A program made the translations under genes and the position numbers. The notes under the pieces are model-generated. The model was not told the origin of the DNA. It saw only the letters and a list, made by a program, of their open reading frames with translations, and searched no databases. Positions 45,990-55,386 of a DNA stretch of 64,000 bases are shown in pieces. The stretch's first letter is position 1, and every line of letters starts with the position of its first letter. The DNA is from Ruegeria sp. HKCCD8929 (GTDB taxonomy: Bacteria > Pseudomonadota > Alphaproteobacteria > Rhodobacterales > Rhodobacteraceae), in contig NZ_WPZY01000002.1 of the NCBI RefSeq assembly GCF_013031405.1, forward strand, positions 409,491 through 473,490, given 5' to 3'.

Positions 45990-47324
45990 ATGACGGATCT
46001 TTATCAGTCCCAGAGGGCGATGCGGCAGATGCGCCGGCAGGCGATGCAGCGCGGTGTGGTGGCCATTCTGGACGTTGGCAGTTCCAAGATCGCCTGTCTG
46101 GTGCTGCGCTTCGACGGCACCGGGCGGCTGAGCGAGGATAACTCGATCGGCTCGATGGCGGGTCAGACCGGGTTCCGCGTGATCGGCGCTGCCACCACCC
46201 GCTCGCGCGGGGTGCAGTTCGGCGAAGTCACCGCCATGCAGGAGACCGAGCGCGCCATCCGCACCGCCCTGCAGGCGGCGCAGAAGATGGCCGATATCCG
46301 GGTCGATCACGTGATCGCCTGTTTCTCGGGTGCCAATCCGAGGTCTTATGGCCTGGACGCGCAGGTGGAGCTGGAAAGCCAGGTGGTGACCGAGGCCGAG
46401 GTGGGCCGGGTGCTGAACGCATGCGAAGTGCCGGAATACGGGGCGGGGCGCGAGGTGCTGCATGCCCAGCCGGTAAATTTCGCGCTCGACAACCGGTCGG
46501 GCCTGATCGATCCGCGCGGGCAGCTGGGCCAGTCGCTGGCGGTGGACATGCATATGCTGACCGTCGATGCGGTGGCGATCCAGAACATCGTGCACTGCAT
46601 CAAACGCTGCGATCTGGAGTTGGCGGGCATTGCCAATTCGGCCTATGTCTCGGGCATCTCGGCGCTGGTCGAGGACGAGCAAGAGCTGGGCGCGGCCTGT
46701 ATCGACATGGGCGGCGGCACCACCAGCGTGTCGATCTTCATGAAGAAACACATGATCTATGCCGATTGCGTGCGCATGGGCGGAGATCACGTGACAAGCG
46801 ACATCTCGATGGGGCTGGGGGTTCCGGCAGCGGTGGCCGAGCGGATCAAGACCTTCAGCGGCGGCGTGCACGCGACAGGCGCGGATGACCGCGACCTGAT
46901 CGACATCGGTGGCGATACCGGCGATTGGGAGCATGACCGCCGCACCGTCAGCCGCGCCGAACTGATTGGCATCATGCGTCCGAGGGTCGAGGAAATTCTG
47001 GAAGAGGTGCGCGTCCGGCTGGATGCCGCCGGGTTCGAGCATCTGCCCAGCCAGCAGATCGTGCTGACCGGCGGGGCCAGCCAGGTGATGGGCCTCGACG
47101 GGCTCGCCAGCCGCATTCTGGGCCAGCGCGTGCGCCTGGGGCGTCCACTGCGCGTGCATGGCCTGCCGCAATCGGCGACCGGCCCCGGGTTTTCGTCGGC
47201 GGTGGGGCTGAGCCTGTTTGCGGCGCATCCGCAGGACGAATGGTGGGATTTCGAGATTCCGGTTGATCGCTACCCCTCGCGTTCGCTCAAGCGTGCGGTG
47301 AAGTGGTTCCGCGACAACTGGTAA
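45990..47324 (+). CDS. ftsA: Actin-like divisome protein FtsA
   Basis: 444 residues from ATG 45990 (an ATG directly before and a GTG at 45942 are in frame). Actin-fold motifs: VAILDVGSSKIACLVLRF (phosphate 1), ATTRSRGVQFGEVTAMQETERAIRTAL, the 1C domain region, AACIDMGGGTTSVSIFM (phosphate 2) and IVLTGGASQVMGLDGLA (adenosine). The C-terminus RSLKRAVKWFRDNW is an amphipathic, membrane-targeting helix. It tethers FtsZ filaments to the membrane. Confidence 0.96.
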   Translation: MTDLYQSQRAMRQMRRQAMQRGVVAILDVGSSKIACLVLRFDGTGRLSEDNSIGSMAGQTGFRVIGAATTRSRGVQFGEVTAMQETERAIRTALQAAQKMADIRVDHVIACFSGANPRSYGLDAQVELESQVVTEAEVGRVLNACEVPEYGAGREVLHAQPVNFALDNRSGLIDPRGQLGQSLAVDMHMLTVDAVAIQNIVHCIKRCDLELAGIANSAYVSGISALVEDEQELGAACIDMGGGTTSVSIFMKKHMIYADCVRMGGDHVTSDISMGLGVPAAVAERIKTFSGGVHATGADDRDLIDIGGDTGDWEHDRRTVSRAELIGIMRPRVEEILEEVRVRLDAAGFEHLPSQQIVLTGGASQVMGLDGLASRILGQRVRLGRPLRVHGLPQSATGPGFSSAVGLSLFAAHPQDEWWDFEIPVDRYPSRSLKRAVKWFRDNW

Positions 47325-47328
47325 CGCG

Positions 47329-47736
47329 ATGTCCCGGATCCCTGCGGCCCTGGGCGGCGTGTTGCTGGCCACGTCAGCAACGGCGCAGACCTTGATCAGC
47401 CCGGAGGATTTCCTGGATGCCGCAGAAGGCAAGACACTCAGCTTCTATGAGGTCAGGAGCGGCGAACTGGTCGGGGTGGAGCAATTCCTCGACCGTTCGC
47501 GTTCGGTCTGGAAACAGGTGGGCGAGCACTGCGTTTATGGCCGGATCAGCACGCCCGATGGTCGGATTTGCTTTCTCTATGACAATAATCCGGACCGCCA
47601 GCCGGTTTGCTGGTGGCCTTTCATACAGGGTGATCGGCTGATGGTGCGCCTTGCCACGTTTCTGGATGCAGAGATCCAGGAAGTTCGCTCGATCACGAGT
47701 GATCCAATCTCGTGCCCGGGTGAGTTGACGAGCTGA
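47329..47736 (+). CDS. Small secreted protein between ftsA and ftsZ
   Basis: 135 residues. Signal peptide MSRIPAALGGVLLATSATAQ, then LISPEDFLDAAEGKTLSFYE, FLDRSRSVWKQVGEHCVYGRISTPDGRICFLYDNNPDRQPVCWWPFIQGDRL and a late SDPISCPGEL. Four Cys in the mature part could form two disulfides. No family is recognised with confidence. It begins four bases after ftsA, so it is co-transcribed with the division genes; whether it works in division is unknown. Confidence 0.75.
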   Translation: MSRIPAALGGVLLATSATAQTLISPEDFLDAAEGKTLSFYEVRSGELVGVEQFLDRSRSVWKQVGEHCVYGRISTPDGRICFLYDNNPDRQPVCWWPFIQGDRLMVRLATFLDAEIQEVRSITSDPISCPGELTS

Positions 47737-47772
47737 AGAATTTGGTTGCGGCGCAACGATTTATCCCGCAAG

Positions 47773-47781
47773 ATATCCACA
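47773..47781 (+). promoter_or_regulatory. DnaA-box-like site 1 upstream of ftsZ
   Basis: ATATCCACA, one mismatch from TTATCCACA. Confidence 0.4.
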
Positions 47782-48024
47782 AGGCCCGACAGAGGCCCGG
47801 CGGCAGAACGAGCAGGATCTGCGCATTGGAAACCTGAATACGTCACGCATGGCGATGCTTCGCCGGGCGTGCTGCATTCGTATGCCTTGTGGTCAGTGTG
47901 CTGTGAGCCGCAACATTTGGCGGGCCCGGCGAAATGACGCCGGTTGCCGCCTTACTTTCTCCATATTTTGTGGTTTTGCGCGATTTTTGGCGTGACGTTT
48001 GGCAATTCGAAAGGTAGAGTCGGC

Positions 48025-48033
48025 TGTGGATAG
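48025..48033 (-). promoter_or_regulatory. DnaA-box-like site 2 upstream of ftsZ
   Basis: TGTGGATAG on the plus strand, one mismatch from the reversed consensus TGTGGATAA. It lies 51 bases before the ftsZ start codon. Confidence 0.4.
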
Positions 48034-48043
48034 GTAAGAAAAA

Positions 48044-48059
48044 CCCCGTTTTCGCGGGG
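48044..48059 (+). repeat. Hairpin in the ftsZ leader
   Basis: CCCCG and CGGGG around a six-base loop, 24 bases before the ftsZ ATG. Possible mRNA-stability or translation element. Confidence 0.45.
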
Positions 48060-48083
48060 AAATATAATACAGGCGGACAGAGC

Positions 48084-49730
48084 ATGACATTGAACCTTTC
48101 GATGCCCGGTCAGGATGAACTGAAGCCACGGATCACGGTATTTGGTGTAGGCGGGGCTGGCGGCAATGCCGTCAACAACATGATTGAGAAACAACTCGAC
48201 GGCGTGGATTTTGTCGTTGCGAACACCGACGCGCAGGCGCTGCAGCAAAGCCAGTCGCAGGCCCGCATCCAGTTGGGCGTGAAAGTGACCGAGGGGCTGG
48301 GCGCGGGTGCCCGGGCCACCGTCGGCGCCGCGGCTGCCGAAGAGAGCATCGAACAGATCGTCGATCATCTGGCTGGCGCGCATATGTGCTTTATCACCGC
48401 CGGCATGGGCGGCGGCACCGGTACGGGTGCGGCGCCGATCATCGCGCAGGCCGCGCGTGAGCTGGGCGTGCTGACCGTCGGCGTGGTGACCAAACCGTTC
48501 CAGTTCGAAGGCGCCAAGCGGATGCGTCAGGCCGAGGACGGCGTGGATTCGCTGCAAAAGGTTGTCGATACGCTGATCATCATCCCGAACCAGAACCTGT
48601 TCCGCCTTGCCAACGAGAAAACCACCTTTACCGAGGCGTTCTCGATGGCCGACGACGTGCTCTATCAGGGCGTCAAGGGCGTGACCGACCTGATGGTGCG
48701 CCCGGGCCTGATCAACCTCGACTTCGCGGACGTGCGCGCGGTGATGGACGAGATGGGCAAGGCGATGATGGGCACCGGCGAGGCCGAGGGCGAAGATCGC
48801 GCCATTCAGGCCGCCGAGAAGGCGATCGCCAACCCGCTGCTGGACGAAATCAGCCTGCGCGGCGCCAAGGGTGTGCTGATCAACATCACCGGCAGCCACG
48901 ATCTGACCCTGTTCGAGCTTGACGAGGCGGCCAACCGCATCCGCGAGGAAGTGGACCCGGACGCAAACATCATAGTCGGCTCGACGCTGGATACCGAGAT
49001 GCAGGGCGCGATGCGTGTGTCGGTGGTTGCGACCGGCATCGACGCAACCGAAGTGCATTCGGATATCCCGGTGGCGCGCCGTCCGATGTCGGCCCCGCTG
49101 ACCCGCAAGGTCTCGGCCGAGGAAGAGGCTCCGGCCGCTCCCGCCGCTCCGCGTGTGGTCGAAGAGCCGGTGGCCGAAACCGTTGCCGAACCGGTGGAAG
49201 AGCCGACCCTGTTCGAGAACATGGAAACCGCCGAAGCGCCGCGCGGAATGGATGAGGGCACCTATCGGTCCGAAGAGCCGCAGGTGATGGACGATGACGG
49301 CCTGCCGCCGCCGGTCTACCAGCAGCCCGCCGCCACGTTCCAGCCGCAAGCCGATGCGGTGGACAGCCCCGCAGAGGAGTTTGTGGCCCCCCGGGCGCCC
49401 GCGCCGGGCACCCCGTCGCCCGAGGCAATGCAGCGGTTGCAGGCCGCTGTGCAGAAAGTGCCCTCGGCCCAAAATCAGCAGGCCCGGCCCGCCGCACAGC
49501 CGCAGCCGGTGCAGCAACAGCAGCCGCCGCAGGACAAGCCGCGCTTTGGTTTCAACCGGCTGATCGACCGGATGACCGGCCACGCAGCCGACACTCCGGC
49601 GCAGCAGCCGCCGGTGCGGCAGCAGCCGGTTTTGCGCCAGAATGACGCTACGGCACCTGCGCCGACCGAGGCCGACCCGGATCAGGAGCGGATCGAAATC
49701 CCCGCATTCTTGCGCCGTCAGGCCAACTGA
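48084..49730 (+). CDS. ftsZ: Cell-division GTPase FtsZ
   Basis: 548 residues; longer than E. coli FtsZ (383) because of a Pro/Gln/Glu-rich linker of about 200 residues. GTPase core: [29 protein letters not shown], the tubulin signature [14 protein letters not shown] (GGGTGTG at 109-115), [13 protein letters not shown], and the T7 loop [11 protein letters not shown]. The linker ([20 protein letters not shown]...) leads to the conserved C-terminal peptide [12 protein letters not shown] that binds FtsA. It forms the Z ring. A terminator follows. Confidence 0.98.
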   Translation: MTLNLSMPGQDELKPRITVFGVGGAGGNAVNNMIEKQLDGVDFVVANTDAQALQQSQSQARIQLGVKVTEGLGAGARATVGAAAAEESIEQIVDHLAGAHMCFITAGMGGGTGTGAAPIIAQAARELGVLTVGVVTKPFQFEGAKRMRQAEDGVDSLQKVVDTLIIIPNQNLFRLANEKTTFTEAFSMADDVLYQGVKGVTDLMVRPGLINLDFADVRAVMDEMGKAMMGTGEAEGEDRAIQAAEKAIANPLLDEISLRGAKGVLINITGSHDLTLFELDEAANRIREEVDPDANIIVGSTLDTEMQGAMRVSVVATGIDATEVHSDIPVARRPMSAPLTRKVSAEEEAPAAPAAPRVVEEPVAETVAEPVEEPTLFENMETAEAPRGMDEGTYRSEEPQVMDDDGLPPPVYQQPAATFQPQADAVDSPAEEFVAPRAPAPGTPSPEAMQRLQAAVQKVPSAQNQQARPAAQPQPVQQQQPPQDKPRFGFNRLIDRMTGHAADTPAQQPPVRQQPVLRQNDATAPAPTEADPDQERIEIPAFLRRQAN

Positions 49731-49752
49731 CAGCGATAACAAAGTAAGGGAA

Positions 49753-49780
49753 AAGGGTCGCCAGCGGGCGGCCCTTTTTC
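49753..49780 (+). terminator. Rho-independent terminator after ftsZ
   Basis: Arms AAGGGTCGCC and GGCGGCCCTT with one G-T pair around a short loop, ending in a run of five T. Separates ftsZ from lpxC. Confidence 0.86.
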
Positions 49781-49942
49781 CTTTGGAACCAAATGGTTGA
49801 AACGCTGCAAGCAGGGTTTTGCCGATGTGTTACATCCATGTTTCATTCGGTTGCAAAGAGTGAGTTGTGCGTAACGCGCCCCTCCCTTACCTCAGGATCA
49901 ACCCAACCCGCCGCGGTTGGACACAGCGCCTTGAGGTTCACA

Positions 49943-50863
49943 TTGCAACACACGCTTAAATCCTCGGTCATGTTCAAAGGCACCGGTCTGCACAGCGGCC
50001 GGCCGGCCACGATGGTGCTGTGCCCGGCGGCTGCCGGGTACGGCATCTGGTTCAAACGGACCGATATCGAGCTTGGTGATGCGATGATCCCGGCGGCCTA
50101 TGACGTGGTCGAGCGGTCCCCGCTCTGCACCCGTCTGGTCAACGACGCGGGCGTCTCGGTTTCCACCGTCGAACACATCATGGCCGCACTGGCCGGATGC
50201 GGCGTGCACAATGCGCTGATCGAGATCGACGGCCCCGAGGTTCCGATCATGGACGGATCCTCGATCGCGTTTGTGCGCGGCATCGTCGCCTGCGGCGTGC
50301 GCCAGCAGGCAGCGCCGGTTCTTGCCTATGAGATCGTCGAGCCCGTAACGGTCGAGCGCGAAGGTGCGAAGGCGACGCTGCTGCCGTCCGACCGGCAGGA
50401 GATCGAGTTCCACATCGATTTCGATGACAAGGCCATCGGCAAGCAGAGCATGACGCTCGACATGCACAATGGCACATTCGCGCGCGAGCTGTGCGACAGC
50501 CGCACCTTTTGCCGCCGCGCCGATGTCGAGGCGATGCGCGCCAATGGCCTGGCCCTGGGCGGGTCGCTGGACAACGCGGTTGTGGTTCAGGATGACGAGG
50601 TTCTGACCCCGGGTGGCTTCCGTCACAAGGATGAGGCCGTGCGCCACAAGATGCTGGACGCGTTGGGGGATCTGTATCTGGCGGGCGGTCCCATTCTGGG
50701 CCGCTATGTGGGCGAGAAATCGGGCCACGCCATGACCAACACGCTGCTGCGCAAGCTGTTCGAGACGCCCGGCGCCGTGCGTCCCGTGCTGTGCACCCCG
50801 GAGCAGGCCGCGCGCCTGCCGGGATACGGAGTGGTTTGGGCTGAAATCCCGCAGGTTGCCTGA
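49943..50863 (+). CDS. lpxC: UDP-3-O-acyl-N-acetylglucosamine deacetylase
   Basis: 306 residues from TTG 49943, chosen because GAGG lies six bases ahead and it yields MQHTLKSSVMFKGTGLHSGR, the usual LpxC start; upstream in-frame codons would add about 50 unconserved residues. Zinc and catalytic elements: STVEHIMAALAGCGVHNALIEIDGPEVPIMDGSS, CDSRTFC, GSLDNAVVV and FRHKDEAVRHKMLDALGDLYLAGGPILG. First committed step of lipid A synthesis. Its expression is separated from ftsZ by a terminator. Confidence 0.96.
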   Translation: MQHTLKSSVMFKGTGLHSGRPATMVLCPAAAGYGIWFKRTDIELGDAMIPAAYDVVERSPLCTRLVNDAGVSVSTVEHIMAALAGCGVHNALIEIDGPEVPIMDGSSIAFVRGIVACGVRQQAAPVLAYEIVEPVTVEREGAKATLLPSDRQEIEFHIDFDDKAIGKQSMTLDMHNGTFARELCDSRTFCRRADVEAMRANGLALGGSLDNAVVVQDDEVLTPGGFRHKDEAVRHKMLDALGDLYLAGGPILGRYVGEKSGHAMTNTLLRKLFETPGAVRPVLCTPEQAARLPGYGVVWAEIPQVA

Positions 50864-50950
50864 CCTCCTGCAATTGTGTGATCAGGCCGATAAGGCGTTT
50901 TGCACCAGAATTATATGTGCTAGACCGATCCCCAATTCGGGGTTTGCCCC

Positions 50951-51823
50951 ATGAACAAGACGACAAGGATGGGCGGTATGGTTGGCAGCAGGGCGGCAGT
51001 CAGACTCGCATGTGCGATTCTTCTGACAGCTACTTTGGCGGCATGTGGTGCACGGTCCGGGGCAGATCGAACCCAGAACCTCGAAGGGTTCACCCCCGAA
51101 CAGATTTTCGAACGCGGCGAATACGAGCTGTCGCAGAGCCGGGCGGATGACGCGGCCTGGTACTTTGCCGAGGTCGAGCGGCTTTACCCCTATTCCAACT
51201 GGGCCAAGCGCGCGCTGATCATGCAGGCGTTTTCGTTCCATTCGGGCAAGGATTACCCCGAAAGCCGCGCCGCCGCGCAGCGCTATATCGACTTCTATCC
51301 CACCGATGAAGATGCGGCCTATGCCCAGTATCTGCTGGCGCTCAGCTATTATGACCAGATTGACGAGGTGGGCCGCGACCAGGGTCTGACCTTTCAGGCG
51401 CTGCAGGCGCTGCGCACCGTGATCGAGGTTTATCCCGACAGCGAATACGCCACCTCGGCGATCCTGAAATTCGATCTGGCCTTCGACCATCTGGCGGGCA
51501 AGGAGATGGAGATCGGGCGCTACTACCTGCGCCGCGATCACTTCACCGCCGCCATCAACCGTTTCCGCGTCGTGGTCGAGGATTTCCAGACCACCACCCA
51601 CACCGCCGAGGCGCTGCACCGGCTGGTCGAGGCCTATCTCTCGCTGGGGCTGGTGAACGAGGCGCAGACGGCGGGTGCCATCCTCGGCTTCAACTACCAG
51701 TCCACCGAGTGGTATGAGCGCAGCTACAAGTTGCTGACCTCGCGCGGGCTCGACCTCAAGGATCGCGGCAACAACTGGCTGAGCCAGATCTATCGCCAGT
51801 CGATCAAGGGTGAATGGTTGTAG
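50951..51823 (+). CDS. bamD: Outer-membrane assembly lipoprotein BamD
   Basis: 290 residues. Lipoprotein signal with lipobox LAAC, lipidated Cys at about residue 32. Five TPR-like helical repeats, typical of BamD/ComL: FTPEQIFERGEYELSQSRADDAAWYFAEVERLYPYSNWAKRAL, YPESRAAAQRYIDFYPTDEDAAYAQYLLALSYYDQI, IEVYPDSEYATSA, and REFTAAINRF-like RDHFTAAINRFRVVVEDFQTTTHTAEALHRLVEAYL. Part of the BAM complex that folds outer-membrane proteins. Ends 34 bases before recN. Confidence 0.94.
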   Translation: MNKTTRMGGMVGSRAAVRLACAILLTATLAACGARSGADRTQNLEGFTPEQIFERGEYELSQSRADDAAWYFAEVERLYPYSNWAKRALIMQAFSFHSGKDYPESRAAAQRYIDFYPTDEDAAYAQYLLALSYYDQIDEVGRDQGLTFQALQALRTVIEVYPDSEYATSAILKFDLAFDHLAGKEMEIGRYYLRRDHFTAAINRFRVVVEDFQTTTHTAEALHRLVEAYLSLGLVNEAQTAGAILGFNYQSTEWYERSYKLLTSRGLDLKDRGNNWLSQIYRQSIKGEWL

Positions 51824-51857
51824 GCGCCATGCGGACACGCCTCGGACGGTGATCCCG

Positions 51858-53507
51858 ATGCTGCGAGCGCTCGATATCCGCGACATGCTGATCATCGACC
51901 GGCTGGAACTGACGTTCCAGCCCGGGCTCAACGTGCTGACCGGCGAGACCGGGGCGGGCAAGTCGATCCTGCTGGATTCGCTGGGATTCGTTCTGGGCTG
52001 GCGGGGCCGGGCGGAGCTGGTGCGGCAGGGTGCGGCGCAGGGCGAGGTGGTGGCCGAGTTCGAACTGCCCGCCGATCACCCAGCCCATGAGGTGTTGGAC
52101 GAGGCCGGGCTGCCCGGCGGAGAGGAATTGATCCTGCGCCGGGTGAACACCGCCGAGGGGCGCAAGACTGCCTGGGTCAATGACCGCCGCTGCTCGGGTG
52201 AGGTACTGCGGGCGCTGTCCGAGACGTTGATCGAGCTGCATGGCCAGCATGACGACCGGGGTCTGCTGAACCCGCGCGGCCATCGCGCGATGCTGGACGC
52301 CTATGCCGGGCTCGACGCAGCGTTGTCTGATACACGCAGTGCCTGGACCGAAATGAGCCGGGCGCGCAAGGCGCTGGAAGAGACCGAGGCCGCACTGGCG
52401 GCAATGCGGGCCGAAGAGGATTTCCTGCGCCATTCCGTGGCCGAGCTGGACCAGCTTGACCCGCAGCCCGGCGAAGATGCCGAGTTGGACGCCCGCCGCC
52501 GCATGATGCAGGGTGCTGAGCGCATCCGTGATGATGTGGCCCGTGCCTTTGCCCTGCTGGGCGGCGAGGGGGCCGAGGGCGCCATGGGCGACGCGCTGCG
52601 CTGGCTGGAAGGGGTGTCGGACAAGGCCGCAGGGCAATTGGAAGAGCCGATTGCCGCCCTTGGTCGCGCCATGATCGAACTGGGCGAGGCGCAGGACGGG
52701 GTCGAGACCTGCCTGCAGGCGCTGGATTTCAACCCGGCGGAACTGGAGGCGGCTGAGGAGCGTTTGTTTGCCATTCGCGCGCTGGCGCGCAAGCATGACG
52801 TGGCCCCCGACGATCTGGGTGGCTTCGCCGACACGCTAAGGGCGCGGCTGGGACAGCTTGATGCGGGCGACGCGGATCTGGCCGATCAGCGCGCCGCGCT
52901 GGCGGCGGCTGAGGACGCGTATGACACCGCTGCCGGGGCGCTGACCGCTGCCCGCGCCAAGGCCGCCGGTGCTTTGGACAAGGCGGTGATGGCGGAGCTG
53001 GCGCCGCTCAAGATGGAACGCGCGGTGTTCGAAACCCATGTGAGCGAAGCCGAACCGGGCCCCGAGGGCCGGGACATGGTGGCTTTTACCGTCGCCACTA
53101 ACCCCGGCGCTCCTGCGGGACCACTCAACAAGATCGCCTCGGGCGGCGAACTCAGCCGTTTCCTGCTGGCGCTCAAGGTCTGCCTGACCGGCGATGACAG
53201 CGGTCGCACCATGATCTTCGACGAGATCGACCGGGGCGTTGGCGGCGCCACTGCCGATGCGGTGGGGCGGCGTCTGGCGGCGCTGGCCCATGGCGGACAG
53301 GTGCTGGTGGTGACCCACTCGCCGCAGGTGGCCGCGCGGGCCGCGCATCACTGGCGGGTGCAAAAACAGGTGGCCGATGGCCAGACGCTGTCGACCGTGG
53401 TGCCGCTGGACCCGGACGAGCGGGTGGACGAGATTGCCCGCATGGTCGCCGGCGACACCATCACTGACGAGGCCCGCGCCGCCGCCCGCGCGCTGCTCAG
53501 CGCCTGA
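51858..53507 (+). CDS. recN: DNA repair ATPase RecN
   Basis: 549 residues from ATG 51858 (GGTGAT six bases ahead). SMC-like: LRALDIRDMLIIDRLELTFQPGLNVLTGETGAGKS (Walker A at 29-36), a coiled-coil middle region, then GGELSRFLLALK signature and FDEIDRGVGGATADAVGRRLAALAHGGQVLVVTHSPQVAA with Walker B. It acts early in double-strand break repair. I saw no clear LexA-type box directly upstream, so it may be read from the bamD promoter. Confidence 0.96.
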   Translation: MLRALDIRDMLIIDRLELTFQPGLNVLTGETGAGKSILLDSLGFVLGWRGRAELVRQGAAQGEVVAEFELPADHPAHEVLDEAGLPGGEELILRRVNTAEGRKTAWVNDRRCSGEVLRALSETLIELHGQHDDRGLLNPRGHRAMLDAYAGLDAALSDTRSAWTEMSRARKALEETEAALAAMRAEEDFLRHSVAELDQLDPQPGEDAELDARRRMMQGAERIRDDVARAFALLGGEGAEGAMGDALRWLEGVSDKAAGQLEEPIAALGRAMIELGEAQDGVETCLQALDFNPAELEAAEERLFAIRALARKHDVAPDDLGGFADTLRARLGQLDAGDADLADQRAALAAAEDAYDTAAGALTAARAKAAGALDKAVMAELAPLKMERAVFETHVSEAEPGPEGRDMVAFTVATNPGAPAGPLNKIASGGELSRFLLALKVCLTGDDSGRTMIFDEIDRGVGGATADAVGRRLAALAHGGQVLVVTHSPQVAARAAHHWRVQKQVADGQTLSTVVPLDPDERVDEIARMVAGDTITDEARAAARALLSA

Positions 53508-53608
53508 ACCGCGGCCTTGCCGCAACGCGGCCCTCACACTGTCGCGAACCCGCTTTTCTGTTTTGCGCGCGTAGCTTACTAAAGGTTAACCTGTGACCCG
53601 AGGGGGCG

Positions 53609-55294
53609 ATGACGCAATCCACCCGCACTATCCTGAGCCAGCAGTTCAATCAGGCCCTTGCCGCGCTCAAGGATGCCTGGCGGGTGCTGCGCCATCGCGG
53701 GCCCAGCCAGATCCAGTTCTGGTTCATCGCGCTCGCCATCGGGATCGCCGCCGGGTTTGCGGCGCTGTTCTTTCGCGAGGGGATCGCGGCGCTGCAGGCC
53801 TATCTATACGGCACCGAGGATGTGCAATACCTGCACAGCTTTGCCGAACAACTGCCGTGGTACTGGATTCTGATCATACCGATTGTCGGCGGGCTGATCG
53901 TGGGGTTGATCCTGCACAATTTCACCGATGATGGCCGGGTACGCTCGGTGGCCGACGTGATCGAGGGCGCGGCGCTGACCGACGGGCGGGTCGAGACCCG
54001 GGCCGGTCTGGCCTCGATGCTGGCCTCGCTGATCACGCTCAGCTCCGGCGGTTCCAGCGGGCGCGAGGGGCCGGTGGTGCACATGGCCGGGGTGATCTCG
54101 ACCTGGGTCAGCGAAAAGATCCATGCCGACGGCATCACCGGGCGCGACCTGCTGGGCTGTGCCGTGGCCGCTGCCGTCTCGGCCAGTTTCAACGCGCCGA
54201 TTGCCGGGGCGCTCTTCGCGCTTGAGGTGGTCCTGCGCCATTTCGCCGTGCACGCCTTTGCCCCCATCGTCATCGCGTCGGTTGCGGGCACGGTGATCAA
54301 CCGGCTGTCTTATGGCGACGTGACCGAGTTTGTGCTGACCACCCCCGGCTCGCTGCAGTTCTACGTCGAACTGCCCGCCTTCCTGCTGTTGGGGCTGATC
54401 TGCGGGCTGGTGTCTCTGGTGCTGATGCGGTCGATCTTCTTTGCAGAGGATATCAGCTCGCATGTCCAGAACCGCCTGTCGCTGCCGCGCTGGCTGCGTC
54501 CGGCAGTATCGGGGGCAATGCTGGGGCTGATCGCCATCTGGTTCCCGCATATCATCGGTGTGGGCTATGAGACCACGATCCTGGCGCTGAGCGGTGAACT
54601 GGCGCTGACCACCGCCATCCTGTTTGCCGTGATCAAGACCGGGGCGCTGGCCATCACCATGGGCGGGCGCATGGGGGGCGGGGTGTTTTCACCCTCGCTG
54701 ATGATCGGCGCGCTGACCGGGCTGGCCTTTGGCCATATCGCCACCGGGCTGCTGCCGGATGTGTCGGGCACTTACGCGCTTTATGCCTTTGCCGGGATGG
54801 GGGCGGTGGCGGCTGCGGTGCTGGGGGCGCCGATCTCGACCACGCTGATCGTGTTCGAACTGACCGGCGACTGGCAAATCGGGCTGGCGGTGATGGTGTC
54901 GGTGTCGATGTCCACCGCGCTGGCGTCACGGCTGGTGGACCGGTCGTTCTTCCTGACCCAGCTCGAACGCCGCAACGTGCATCTGGCTGCCGGGCCGCAG
55001 GCCTATCTGCTGGCCATGCTGCGGGCAGGCGCGGTCATGCGGCCCCTGGGCGATCCGCGCGCCATCAGCACCGAGGAATGCCGCGATCTGATCGAGCAGG
55101 GCTTGTGTATCGAGGCCAGTTCCACCCTCGAAGCCGCCATGCCCTATTTCGACCGCGACGACGTTCCGTGCATCCCGGTGGTGATCCGGGACAAGGAAGG
55201 TGGAGAGGACCCGGTTGGTGTCCTCTATCACGTCGACGCGCTCAAGGCCTATAACCGTGCGCTGGCAGCAACGGCGGCAGAGGAGCATTCGTGA
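53609..55294 (+). CDS. ClC-family chloride channel/antiporter
   Basis: 561 residues. ClC pore signatures: SGGSSGREGPVVHMAG (GSGIP-like/GREGP region), AAAVSASFNAPIAGALFALEVVLRHF and the GGRMGGGVFSPSLMIGALTG (GxFxP) motif, followed by APISTTLIVFELTGDW. A cytoplasmic C-terminal part (about 470-555) looks like a CBS module. Whether it is a Cl-/H+ exchanger or a channel cannot be decided by eye: I did not identify a clear proton-glutamate. Preceded by a ribosome site GAGGGGGCG. Confidence 0.9.
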   Translation: MTQSTRTILSQQFNQALAALKDAWRVLRHRGPSQIQFWFIALAIGIAAGFAALFFREGIAALQAYLYGTEDVQYLHSFAEQLPWYWILIIPIVGGLIVGLILHNFTDDGRVRSVADVIEGAALTDGRVETRAGLASMLASLITLSSGGSSGREGPVVHMAGVISTWVSEKIHADGITGRDLLGCAVAAAVSASFNAPIAGALFALEVVLRHFAVHAFAPIVIASVAGTVINRLSYGDVTEFVLTTPGSLQFYVELPAFLLLGLICGLVSLVLMRSIFFAEDISSHVQNRLSLPRWLRPAVSGAMLGLIAIWFPHIIGVGYETTILALSGELALTTAILFAVIKTGALAITMGGRMGGGVFSPSLMIGALTGLAFGHIATGLLPDVSGTYALYAFAGMGAVAAAVLGAPISTTLIVFELTGDWQIGLAVMVSVSMSTALASRLVDRSFFLTQLERRNVHLAAGPQAYLLAMLRAGAVMRPLGDPRAISTEECRDLIEQGLCIEASSTLEAAMPYFDRDDVPCIPVVIRDKEGGEDPVGVLYHVDALKAYNRALAATAAEEHS

Positions 55295-55386
55295 CCGGCG
55301 CCACCTTCGGCAAGGCCGGACTTTCTTTTTCTGCTGCACTCGCATAACCTCTGCTGCAATGCATCATCCTTGGGGAGGGGAACACG

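Larger units (their letters stand above)
47737..48083 (+). promoter_or_regulatory. Long upstream region of ftsZ
   Basis: About 350 bases without a gene. It holds two DnaA-box-like sites in opposite orientation (47773-47781 and 48025-48033), a GAGTC site (GANTC, the CcrM methylation sequence) at 48016-48020 and a GC hairpin just before the start codon (48044-48059). This fits separate, possibly cell-cycle-linked control of ftsZ, but no -35/-10 pair is convincing. Confidence 0.5.

Noticed and set aside
45540..47432. Long minus-strand frame opposite ftsQ and ftsA
   Set aside because: Shadow of ftsA; no domain seen and no ribosome site.
48063..48068. TATAAT as -10 element of an ftsZ promoter
   Set aside because: It would give a start only a few bases before the ATG and erase the ribosome site; no -35 element in front.
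49793..49942. N-terminal extension of LpxC from an upstream ATG
   Set aside because: The extra 50 residues are not LpxC-like, while TTG 49943 has a well-placed GAGG.
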